Below, in pieces: positions 44,661 to 55,899 of a stretch of DNA of 64,000 nucleotides. Source of the DNA: Megaustenia siamemsis. Taxonomy: Eukaryota; Mollusca; Gastropoda; Stylommatophora; Ariophantidae. The translations under genes were made by a program, and so were the position numbers. Numbering within the stretch: the stretch's first letter is position 1; each line of letters opens with the position of its first letter. The DNA lies in contig JAVIAB010000024.1 in assembly GCA_032433765.1 (NCBI GenBank), positions 10,541,821-10,605,820 of the forward strand, read 5' to 3'. Below the pieces are notes generated by a model. It was not told where the DNA came from. It saw nothing but the letters and a program-made list of their open reading frames with translations, and did not search any database.

Positions 44661-44895
44661 CATCATTTTCATCATCGAGTGCCGTCTCCGCATCGAAGGT
44701 TGGCTACAATGGAGCGCCATTCTGCTCTGTCTCTTGCTTTGATAGTTCAGGTTGTCATAGGATTTGTCCATCTTTTGATGCTACTCGTCCATGTTAGTCT
44801 TTGTCTGCCTCTGCCTCTTTTACCTTGTGTTTTCCCCTCCAGGATTACTTTTAGTAGGCTGTTGTGTCTTTTAACATGGCCCAAAAATCGCATTT
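44661..44895 (-). mobile_element. LINE family D 3' end, truncated
   Basis: TCATCATCGAGTGCCGTCTC and TTGGCTACAATGGAGCGCCA are the reverse complement of the D end at 47960-48005. The reading includes GKRGRGRQR-like residues. The match ends near 44895. Confidence 0.75.
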
Positions 44896-45044
44896 GATAT
44901 GGACATTATAAGTAAGAAAACAGACACGAGAACTGAAGCCTTGGGAATATCGATTTATATAAGAATGTTAATAAATCTTGGACTAAGAAGGAAAGAAATA
45001 GGGAAGTTGTAAAACATATGAAAGACAACAACAGGTTGATTTAT

Positions 45045-45315
45045 ATCATCAATAGCGGAAATTAACGTTGGTTCATAACACCAATAGAGGAAATCTGAAA
45101 GTTGATTCATAACATCAAGAGAGGAAATCTGAACGTTGATTCATAACATCAATAGAGGAAATCTAAAAGTTGATTCATAACATCAATAGAGGAAATTAAC
45201 GTTGATTCATAACATCAATAGAGGAAATATGAAAGTTGATCCATGACATCAAGAAAACAACATGAAAGTTGATTCATAACATCAAGAGACGAACACGAAT
45301 GTTGATTCATTGTAC
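45045..45315. repeat. Minisatellite, about 34-bp unit, 8 copies
   Basis: Units contain GTTGATTCATAACATCAATA then GAGGAAATCTGAAA, with variable ends. Confidence 0.9.
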
Positions 45316-45454
45316 ACAAGAAAAACACGAAAGCTATGACAGCCTGTACCAACAATGCATGAGACAGTGAAATGGCGTTGTAATGGTATTCAACAGTACA
45401 TGTTCAAATCGCACAAGGTGATTTGTCCTAATAGGTATGTTGTCCATGTGTAGA
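45316..45454 (+). other. Spacer with a possible LINE D C-terminal scrap
   Basis: TGAGACAGTGAAATGGCG near 45361 resembles the D sequence at 47940-47957 (GAGACAGAGTGAAATGGCG). Too short to be sure. Confidence 0.3.
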
Positions 45455-46012
45455 TGATACAGAAATGTTACACGTTATAGTGAAAGAAAGCACAAATAAA
45501 GGACTCAAACTTAATAGCAAAAAGACAGAAGTAATAGTAACAATAAAGAAAAAGACACCACCTCAGTGCAAAATAAAGACAAGTGGAACAATATTAAAAC
45601 AGGTAAATGAATTTAAATATTTGGGAACTTTGTTAACCTCAGACGGAAGATGTACAACAGAGGTAACATGCGGAATGGCTCAAGCAAAAGCAGCTTTCTA
45701 AAATATGAGGAAGATACAATGCAATCCATTTTTAACAATGGAAACAAGAAAAAGCGGTCTTATATGTTATGTAGAGCCAGTCTTAACATATATTGATGTG
45801 AATCATGGACAATAGGACAACAGACAAGAAAATCACTGGAAGCTGTAGAAATGTGGTTTTACAGAAGAATGTTGAGAATACCATGGACAGCTAAGAAGAG
45901 TAATGAAAATGTTCAGAAAGAGGCCAGAACAAAAGGAGAGCTAATTTCCAATATTAGGAAGAAACAATTATCATATTTTGGTCAAGTAATGAGAAGAGAA
46001 CAGCTGGAATTA
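45455..46012 (+). pseudogene. LINE family B RT C-terminal fragment
   Basis: Starts just after the catalytic motif (read as VDDTEM), then STNKGLKLNSKKTEVIVTI, LKQVNEFKYLGTLLTSDGR, RRMLRIPWTAKKSNENV and SNIRKKQLSYFGQVMRREQL. A TAA near 45699 and a frameshift near 45790 break it. It joins LINE D at about 46013. Confidence 0.85.
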
Positions 46013-48008
46013 TATAATGATAATGGACAGATTCCGGAACAGCGTCAAGAAAGCCAAAGCCTGTCCAGGAGCAGATATTAATTCAGATCACAATCCTGTA
46101 ATGATTAAAATGAAAATCAAATTAAAGAGAAATAAACAAAATACTAATTCTGCAACAGCAATAGATACAGCAGCTTTAAATCAGAAAGATGTGAAAGAAA
46201 CTTATACTGTACAAGTAAAGAACACATATCAGAGGCTGCTAGAAGAAGGGATTGAGCAGTACAGAAGAGAAAATCCTGAAGAAAAAGTCACAACCAAATG
46301 GCAATGCATAAAAAACAGCATACAAGAATCCTGCATCACCTTACCCAAAAAGGAAAGTAACAAAAAACAAAAATGGATAACTGACAACATTTTAGAAAAA
46401 ATGGAAGAGAGAGGACAAGCGAAAAACACTGCCAAATACAAGGAAATTGATAATGAAATACGAAAAATGTGCAAAAAGGCAAAAGAAGACTGGCTCAAAC
46501 AAAGATGTCTAGAAGTCGAAACTATGGAAAGTAAACAAAATTTAAGAGGAATGCACACAGAAATAAAAAGAATGACTAATAAAGACAAACAAGCTGCAGG
46601 AAACGGATGTATTGCAAATAAAGAGGGAAGAATGCTAACAGACAACAAAGATATAATCGATAGATGACAGGAATACGTAACAGAATTATTTCATGACGAA
46701 AGGGACAAAAAACCATTTATAAAATGTACATCCAGCTATAAAATCCTGAAATCTGAAGTAGAAAAAGCTATGAAAAAGGGAAAAGCAGCAGGACCTGACA
46801 ATATACAGATAGAGATGATACAGGCACTAAAGGATTTTGGCACTGAAGTGATCACAGACATAGGCAATGACATACCAAATGAACTAAAAACGTCAACTTT
46901 TATAGCTTTGCCTAAATAGAATGGTGCAGTTGAATGCAGCGATTTTAGAACAATAAGCCTAATGAGTCAGGTAACCAAAATTTTACTAAAAGTTATACAA
47001 GGAAGGATTCAGAATAAAATTAATAATGAATTAGATGAGCAGCAATTCGGATTCAGGAAAAACAGTGGGACAAAAGAAGCCATATTCAGCATGAGGACAT
47101 TGATTGAAAAGTACACAGAAGTAAACAAACCAATATATGCCTGCTTCATAGACTACACCAAAGCATTTGATAGAATACACCATGAGCAACTTATACACTG
47201 CCTAAAAGATATAAATCTGGATGACACAGACATACGACTGATATGTGATTTGTACTGGGAGCAAACAGCAATAATAACATATAACAAGGAGAACTCTACA
47301 CCCAATGATATAAAAAGAGGAGTAAGACTGATGCATCCTATCACCAAGTTTGTTCAATTTATACACTGAGCAAATCTTTAAAAACATCAATGAGATGCCA
47401 GGCCTTAACATTAATGGGAAGATAATCAATAACCTAAGATATGCTGATGATACTGTTCTACTAGCAGAAAATCCTAAAGACATATCTACAACAAATACTT
47501 AATGTAATAAACACGACAAGCAAAAAAAAAATGCACTAGATATGAATATCAAAAAGACTAAAACTATGATCATAAACAAAGAAAATTCTCAAGACCTACA
47601 ATTAAATATCAAAGTTGAAGGAATACATCTAGAGACAGTCCAGAGCTACAACTACCTGGGACATACTATAACCAGTGATGGAAAATGTACAACTGAAATA
47701 AATAAAAGAATAGGAATGGCAAAAATTAATTTCAATGCCATGAAAAATATACTAACATCAAAACAAATAACACCAGGGCTAAAACTAAGAATAGCAAAAT
47801 GTTACACAACAGTCTAATAAAAGTAATATTAGAAGAGAAAATAAAAGGTAAAAGAGGCAGAGGCAGACCAAGACTAACATGGATGAGTAACATCAAAAGA
47901 TGGACAAGTCAGCCTATGGCAATCTGCACCATCAAAGCAAGAGACAGAGTGAAATGGCGCTCCATGGTAGCCAACCTTGGAGACGGCACTCGATGATGAT
48001 GATGAAGA
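46013..48008 (+). pseudogene. LINE family D endonuclease-RT, 5'-truncated and broken
   Basis: The longest D copy. It opens with the end of the endonuclease (CPGADINSDHNPVMIKMKIK), then a Lys-rich linker and GKAAGPDNIQIEMI. The RT continues with FRTISLMSQVTKILLKVI, QFGFRKNSGTKEAI, CFIDYTKAFDRIHH (motif A), a disrupted motif B near 47325, and LRYADDTVLLAENP (motif C, about 47438). Stops occur near 46665 and 46918 and frameshifts near 47325 and 47480. The reading jumps from RIAKCYTT to ILEEKIKGKRGRGRPRLTWM, so part of the thumb region is deleted near 47815. The C-terminus RDRVKWRSMVANLGDGTR precedes a GATGATGATGATG tail. Confidence 0.85.
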
Positions 48009-48009
48009 A

Positions 48010-48625
48010 AGGGAGCGAAATTGTTGTGTGTACGACATCCCTAGACCGGCCGTACACTAATCTTACGGTCTGTTGTTTGATGTGCGACGGGGATAATCTG
48101 ATGACTAACTGTGTGTCTAAATGTTCGGAATTGGAGTCAACAACGATGGCCTATCATCATCAAGCGCTGTACATTTTTTATTAAATACAACTATCATCAT
48201 TTTCAAGAGGACGTGAACTTCCGGTATATTGTGGATAGGCGGCGGGAACAATTGAAGGCTATGTATGAAAAGTATTCCATGTTGCAGTTTCCTCATATTC
48301 CAAGTCCGGCTTGTTGCTGGAGCTACTGAATTAAGTGAACTGTGTGTCCCATCCGTTTTGATCATGTTTCGATATTCCAATTGTTTAGAATGAATGATGA
48401 TATTGTATGGCAGGGAACAGTTGGCTGTGTTCACTTTCTGCGTGGTTTCGCCTTATGTCTTTTGGCGTGTGCTGAGACTGCTACGATGGGGACTACAGTT
48501 ACGTTTCTTTGTTTAGAAGATGAGATATTAATTCGGATAATTACGCTGGCACGGGCGCTTGAGGAATTATGGATTTTAATTCGTTTGCAGTGATGCCGGG
48601 GCCTTCCATAACCAAATATATTATA
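48010..48625 (-). repeat. Dispersed repeat I, copy 2
   Basis: Collinear with 54672-55335: GACCGGCCGTACACTAATCT, GAGGACGTGAACTTCCGGTA, AGTCCGGCTTGTTGC, TGGCTGTGTTCACTTTCTGC and TTTCGCCTTATGTCTTTTGG. It abuts the 3' end of LINE D directly. Confidence 0.75.
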
Positions 48626-49030
48626 AATGGACGTATTTTATGTATATCTAAAATGTTGCTAAATATTGTATTAAAGCTACTTCATATACTACTACTGTAT
48701 TTCAAGTTAATTCAACTTACATCATCTAACCTATTTGCCAGTTCACCATTTTGATCCTTTGGAACACAAGAAAGATCAATTTGTAATTTATAATTAATAA
48801 TTCACTCCTTTGTTACATCACAACTGAAGTCCACGAATGGACATGATCAAATAGATCTTTTATAAAACAGAAACAGGTAGAGACTGTTTTGGGGTAGAGG
48901 CATCAAATGCACCAGGATGTATGGAAATGTAAAGCTGTTGTAAAGCTGTTGTAAAGCTGTTGTAAAGCTGTTGTAAAGTTGATGATAACGATTTTTTTTA
49001 AAGAAAAACAATTATTTTTCATATTCATTT
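48626..49030. repeat. AT-rich spacer with a five-copy 12-bp repeat
   Basis: TAAAGCTGTTGT is tandemly repeated at about 48928-48985. The remainder is unassigned. Confidence 0.6.
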
Positions 49031-49034
49031 TTTT

Positions 49035-49345
49035 TGGTGTGTTCGCCAGCTTTTCCCTCTGATGAAGTCCCTGGAGACTAGGAACTGAATTGTGCGTGTT
49101 ATTCCGTTTTTTTTCCCTGGCAGCCGTGTGCACAGGGGTCCCTTGCCGCAATGGCAGATAATTCCGTCTTCGGAGGTACTCATATTTCTTTCCGGCGATG
49201 AGTATTTGACGTTTCAAGCAGGGCCTCGCTGCTGAGACCAGGGGTGGTTGACGCAGAGAGAAATCATAAATAACAATCCCAACTAGTGCAGCCAGGATTT
49301 GAACCCACAACCTCTCTGTCTCGAGGCGGATGGCAAAGTGGTATG
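49035..49345 (-). mobile_element. SINE-3 copy 2
   Basis: Reverse-complement match to 51905-52210: GTTCGCCAGC, GGAGACTAGGAACTGAATT, CACAGGGGTCCCTTGCC, GAGGTACTCATATTT, CAGGATTTGAACCCACAACC (B box) and GTCTCGAGGC. Confidence 0.8.
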
Positions 49346-49432
49346 GCAACAGGTGGGAAACAAAATAAAAGTTGACCGACGTTTCGACCAAGAAGGCATT
49401 CAGCTAGAACAACAAACAACTGCAAAAACAAA
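49346..49432 (-). mobile_element. Penelope-like scrap with partial hammerhead-like core
   Basis: AAAGTTGACCGACGTTTCGA keeps the GAAACGTC half on the minus strand, but the CTGANGA half is degraded (CTGAATG). Confidence 0.35.
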
Positions 49433-49433
49433 A

Positions 49434-49598
49434 TAAAGGAAAGAGAAATCGGGGACGACAAAGAGAGAAAGTATTGGATAGCTTGGTGTCATGGCATGGA
49501 GAACAGTCAACAACAGAACTGATACATTGCACTGTAGATAGAAGATTCTGGAAGGACATGATCGCCTAGGCCTACCGGTATGGCACATGATGATGAGA
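49434..49598 (+). mobile_element. LINE family A, short 3' copy
   Basis: GGGGACGACAAAGAGAGAAA, GTGTCATGGCATGGAGAACA, TGATACATTGCACTGTAGAT and the end TATGGCACATGATGATGA. Confidence 0.85.
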
Positions 49599-49702
49599 GT
49601 GTCCAAAGACACACCTCTGGACATTTCATCTATGTAGTGTTTATTTCCCTTAGTGTTATTGAGTTTAGATGAGAGACGATTAGTCGCCATAGAGATAGCA
49701 TT

Positions 49703-50046
49703 TCTCAGAGAATTGTTGAAAGTTCCCTGGGCAGCTAAGAACGACCCACCTGTGAATTCTCAAACAGACCATCACAAAAAGGGAGGGTCCTAAAAAACAT
49801 CAGAAAGAAACAATCAACATAACTCGGGCACATCAAGAGAAAATGAATTTTGGAATATTTGGTTACACCTGGCAAAATACATGGAAAGGGAGATCGAAAA
49901 CGACAAATAGAGAATATACTAGATAGCTTGGTTTCATCGCATGGGAAACAATCAACAGCATAATTGATACGATACACGGTTGATAGAAGATCGTGGAAAG
50001 ACATGATCGCCTGCGCCAACCGGTATGCATGATGATGATGATGATT
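49703..50046 (+). mobile_element. LINE family A, second 3' copy in tandem orientation
   Basis: GTTGAAAGTTCCCTGGGCAG, AACATCAGAAAGAAACAATC and GGTTACACCTGGCAAAATAC, ending CGCCTGCGCCAACCGGTATG and (ATG)n. Internal small deletions. Confidence 0.85.
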
Positions 50047-50712
50047 GAGTCTAGTGTAGCAATATAACATTGGTAGCGCAACTTTGGAATGAAGATTGTG
50101 TTGTTTTATAGCCTGTTATTCTTCTAGTGTTATTCCTTGTTGGGCATCATGTGAGATTAATGTGTATATCCACTGCTTATAAGACATGACAATTAATCTT
50201 TTCTCTTAACAGTAGGTATGACATTATCTTAAACAGCAAAAACATCAATTATTTAGGGGAAAATAACACAATTAAATGGCATGAATATTAAAATGAAGCG
50301 TGAAAATAATAAAGTATATAAAATGCAAAAATGTATATGAATGAAAATTAAAATGTGCATTATTCTCAACTTAGAGTGTATTTGTAATGATAATGACATA
50401 TGTGCTTTCTTTTTTAACGAAAAGAAAAAACAATAAGCAAACTCTAAATCTGTGTTTTCTCTCTTTCCAAAAAAAGTCAGTCTTTTCATATACTTAAATG
50501 TTAAGATAATTAATTAAAATAAAATAATTCTAAGATTCCAATAGCGAATGAGCAGAGTATTTCTGGGGACCTTATTTTGCATCAACTCAGAAAGCGAGGA
50601 TCATTATCTCTGAGAATTAGAAAGTAACGTGATAAGCAATTAGAGATCAAAAAGAGAATTAACTTTGTCTTTAGTTAGGGCATGGGTAAGGGAAAGAGAA
50701 CGAATCATTTCA
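50047..50712. other. AT-rich, no recognised feature
   Basis: No frame or repeat worth naming. Confidence 0.5.
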
Positions 50713-50714
50713 GA

Positions 50715-50833
50715 GGATAGGTATGTTTACAGAAAATGACAAATAATCAACAACAGAAAAAAACAATGTATGGTCCAGGATCGAACTCATACTCCGTGGC
50801 ACAGCGCCTTGCCACAAGAAGCCAAACGCTAAA
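50715..50833 (-). mobile_element. SINE-4, inverted left arm
   Basis: Reverse complement of the right arm at 50866-51003: GTATGTTTACAG, TCAACAACAGAAAAAAACAA, GGATCGAACTCATACTCCG and GGCACAGCGCCTTGCCAC. Confidence 0.8.
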
Positions 50834-50865
50834 ATCTAAAAAAAATAATATTTCTAAAATTGCTA

Positions 50866-51025
50866 AAAGCGTTTGGCTTTTCGTGGCAAGGCGCTGTGCC
50901 AAGGAGTACGGGTTCGATCCTGCTTCGAACCGTATATTCTACATTGTTTTTTTTTTCTGTTGTTGTTTATTTGTCAATTTTTCCGAGTGCTGTAAACATA
51001 CCTCTTCCTCTGAATTAATTCCCCG
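50866..51025 (+). mobile_element. SINE-4, right arm
   Basis: AGCGTTTGGCTTTTCGTGGC, AAGGCGCTGTGCCAAGGAGT, GGGTTCGATCCTGC (B box) and TGCTGTAAACATACCTCTTC. Heads face each other across about 32 bases. Confidence 0.8.
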
Positions 51026-51120
51026 ATTATCGCCCCGGAAGTTCCCCTCTATAATAATATTCATTTATTATTTTTTGTCTCCAGTAAGGGAAAGAGACCC
51101 TGACGGTATTTACTATTTCA

Positions 51121-51833
51121 TCATCACCAAGTATCAAGCATGCTGGCGTAGGTGATCATGTCTCTCCACAACTTTCGATCTCGTCAATTATTTATCATTT
51201 CTGTTGCTGACCTTCTGCCAAGCCATTCTATTAAACTGTCTGATATATTTTCTCCTTGCTTCCCTCTATCTTTTCGTCCCTCAATTTTCCTAGTTGTAAC
51301 AATATATTCCAGCTGTTTTCCTCTCATTACATGATCACAAAGTGATACTTATTTCTTCCTAATATTGGAAATTAGCTCTCTTTTTGCTTTGACCTCTTTC
51401 AGAACATTTTCATTACTCTTCTTAGCTAACCATGGTATTCTCAACATTCTTCTGTAGAACCACATTTCTACAGACTCCAGTAATTTTCTTGTCAGTTATC
51501 CTACCGTCCATGATTCACATCCACACGCCAAGACTGGCTCCACATAACACCCAAGAACTCTTTGCCCTGTTCCCATTGTCAACAATGGACTGCACAGCAT
51601 CTTCTTCATCCCTTGGAAAGCCGCTTCTTCCCGAACCACCCCCCCCCCATCTCACCCCCGCCGTACATTCTCCGTCTGAGGCCAACAAAGTTCCCAAATA
51701 TTTAATTTCACCTACCTGTTTCAGTATTGCTCCACCTGTCTTTATTTTGCACTGAGGTGATGTCTTTTCCCTTGTTGCTACTACTACCTCAGTGCTTTTA
51801 CTACCAAGACTGAGTCCCATATTGTTTACTATT
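51121..51833 (-). pseudogene. LINE family B copy with dense A-to-G changes in its RT part
   Basis: The 3' half (51121-51480) is an ordinary B copy: 3' tail, GHVMRRE region and SNIRKK region. The 5' half (about 51505-51800) differs from the other B copies mostly by A-to-G on the element's sense strand. For example TTAACATATGG is TTGGCGTGTGG, CTTAAATG is CTTGGGTG, and ACAACAGAGGTG is ACGGCGGGGGTG. A G-run of 10 has formed. A hand alignment against copies at 11577, 39183 and 45455 gives about 45 A-to-G against about 18 of all other substitutions. YLGTLLASDGE can still be read. Confidence 0.85.
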
Positions 51834-51904
51834 TACTTTTGAAAATATCGGCTTTCATGATGGAGTGTCGATCCTTGGGTACAGTGATTTTCTTTATTAC
51901 AAAT

Positions 51905-52210
51905 TTGGAACTGGGGACTGTTTGGTCTCGAGGCAAGACGGCGGCCGAGAGAGAGAGAGGTTGGGGGTTCAAATCGCGGCTGCCCTTCTCTGCGGCAAGC
52001 ACCCCTGGTCTCAGGAGTGAGACCCGGCTTGAAACGTCCATTACTCATCGACGGAAAAAATGTGAGTACCTCTGAAGTCGGAGTACACTGCCTGTGCGGC
52101 GAGGGACCCCTGTGCACACGGCTGCCAGGGGAAAATGGATTAACATGCAAAATTCAGTTCCTAGTCTCTAGGGACTTCGTTAGAGATTAAAAAAAAAAAT
52201 GCTGGCGAAC
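51905..52210 (+). mobile_element. SINE-3 copy 3, the most complete
   Basis: GTTTGGTCTCGAGGCAAGAC, GGGGGTTCAAATCGCGGCTG (B box), GACCCGGCTTGAAACGTCCA, GAGTACCTCTGAAGTCGGAG, ACCCCTGTGCACACGGCTG and GTTCCTAGTCTCTAGGGACT, ending in an A-rich tail near 52190. Confidence 0.8.
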
Positions 52211-52225
52211 GGAAAAAAAAAAATT

Positions 52226-53560
<1,335 letters not shown>

Positions 53561-53700
53561 CTATAAGCTTTAACCATATTTTTTTCTTCGAAATTTTTGT
53601 TCCATTTCTCATTACAATTAGCCGCTTGACTGCGGCTTCTCATTTTTATGCATTTCTTTTCCTTGACCCAACTTATATCACACAACCAAAGGTAGTTCTA

Positions 53701-55646
53701 TAGTTCGTTCAGAAATTCGTGCCCACAGAGTTTATTAATTATCTCGGAAACTGTTTGATGAATTTTTGTACTTCTTTTTTCATGAAATCTTATGTTTTCA
53801 CCGACCTTCTGTCTGAATTTTGACCCTACTGTCATTCATTTAGGAAAGATTTGTGCTTATTTGAGGTATATAAACAAATATGATTTTCTTGCTTGTCCTA
53901 AATTTTAGGATTTTACAATACCCACATTTGTTGTAATCAACTCACCAAATTAAAAAGGCAAAATTCACTTGCACATCACACAATCTTAGCACCGTTTCTC
54001 ACTCTTAACTTGTAAGACGGCGCGACACTCCGAGGTTCTGTTTTGGTAATTTAATTTCCAGTTTCTTGTCAAACGTGTATTTTTACAAAAATATTTACTA
54101 TTAATGAATATTCCTGGATGTGTGATAATTTATGTTGTTGTGAAGTGACTACTTGATTTTTAAAACCATTAAGTGTTTAAAGTGTAAATTCATCACTATG
54201 CTAAAGGTAACTGTGTTATTGTACATGCACTTTTGAAAGGTATCTAACAGAAGGAGGGGGGGGGACTTCCGTTGTAAAGATGGTGGATCTAGGTCACGTT
54301 CTCTCGATCTCTGCAGAAAGTGTAATCGGGATCTGATTATTTTCGGTTCTCCATTGCACTTTTCTGCGTTAAAGTAAAAATGATGATCTACTTATTACAT
54401 CTGCGCCGCTAAAGCGAAGTCGTACGCCGGCAACAGTCCCTTTTTGACAAATCAAGTGTTGTGAATGCGACCTTCCACCGCCTAGACTTGATCTGCGCTT
54501 TACGTCACATTGGTGCTGTTCATGATCGTTGTTGGAATTCCTTGACGCAAGTTATTTCCATGTTACTCATTAATGTAAACTACTTCGTCAGCCGCAGTTT
54601 GATGTCATTAGGGAATTTGCACCGAGTTTTGTTCGTCGTAGACTACTTTCACCAGAGTTATTAGGAATCTAAAGTGAGCGAAATTGTGTGTACGCCATTG
54701 TTGCGTGCCACGTCATCGTAATGGCTCATCCTGCGCCACTAAACCGGCCGTACGCTAATCTTACGGTCTGTTGTTTCATGTGCGACGGGAATAATCTGAC
54801 GACTAACTGTGTGTTTATATGACCGCAATTTGAGTCAACAACGATGGCCTAACATCATCAAGCGCTATACATTTTTTTAAAAAAATACGACGATCATCAT
54901 TTTCAAGAGGACGTGAACTTCCGGTATATGGTGGATAGGCTGCGGGAACAATTGAAGGCTATGCATGAAAAGTGTTAGTTGTTGCAGTTTCCTCATATTC
55001 CAAGTCCGGCTTGTTGCAGGAGCTACTGAGTTAAGTGCTCTGTGCACACCGTGAGCTGTGTGTCTCATCCGATTTGATCATGTTTCGATATTCCAATTGT
55101 TTAGAATGAATGATGATATCGTATGACAGGGAACAATTGGCTGTGTTCACTTTCTGCGTGGTTTCGCCTTATGTCTTTTGGCGTGTGCTGAGACTGCTAC
55201 GATGGGGACTACAGTTACCTTTCTTTGTTTGGGAGATGAGATATTAATTCGGATGATTCCACTGGCACGGGCGGTTAAGCAATTATGTATTTTAATTCGT
55301 TTGCAGTGATACCGGAGCGTTCCATAACTAAATAACTAACTAAATCTAACAATGGTCGGCTATATTACTATTCAATGTAATATGGACACGCCTTTGGCTT
55401 GCATTGTTAGAAAATTAACATTATTTACAGTAAAATCTAATGTTTAGAGCACGCGGTTTGATATTTTCCTAAAATTATATAACAAAGAACGATTTGTGCA
55501 AAATTCAGACTACCTTTGTACTTAAATGTTATAAAATCTGAAGGTCGGTGAAAAAATAAGATTTAATGAAAAGAATTACAGAAATTCATGAAACAGTTTC
55601 TGAGATAATTGATCAACCCTATGGGCACGAATTTGTGAACGAACTA
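53701..55646. mobile_element. TA-flanked element with about 130-bp terminal inverted repeats (mariner-like, non-autonomous)
   Basis: The left end reads TAGTTCGTTCAGAAATTCGT, GCCCACAGAGTTTATT. The right end, reverse-complemented, reads TAGTTCGTTCACAAATTCGT, GCCCATAGGGTTGATC. Matching continues through TCTCGGAAACTGTTT and CACCGACCTTC to about 53830 and 55505. Dinucleotide TA flanks both ends (53699-53700, 55647-55648). No transposase frame is visible. The longest non-artefactual frame inside is 67 codons (54461-54664). A copy of repeat I lies inside. Confidence 0.65.
54672..55335 (-). repeat. Dispersed repeat I, copy 3, nested in the inverted-repeat element
   Basis: AGTGAGCGAAATTGTGTGTA, CTAAACCGGCCGTACGCTAA, GAGGACGTGAACTTCCGGTA, GTGCACACCGTGAGCTGTGT and the end CCGGAGCGTTCCATAACTAA. 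Longer than the copy at 48010 by an insert near 54690-54740. Confidence 0.75.
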
Positions 55647-55899
55647 TAACATACTTTCTCATAATGTTAAAATTAATCCAGCCATTTTTTGGACTAACAA
55701 ATTATGTGATTAATATAAAACTATACAGACATTAAATGTCATCAAATGTCATTGTTAATGACATGTCCGTATTGACATCTACAGTTACAGTTCAGGTTAC
55801 TTACTAGTGTCGTTCCAAAATATCGTTTCACTAACTAGGAAAGCAAAATATTTATATTACTAAAATAAGCAAAAACTGATTCGTGTATTTACAAGTAGC

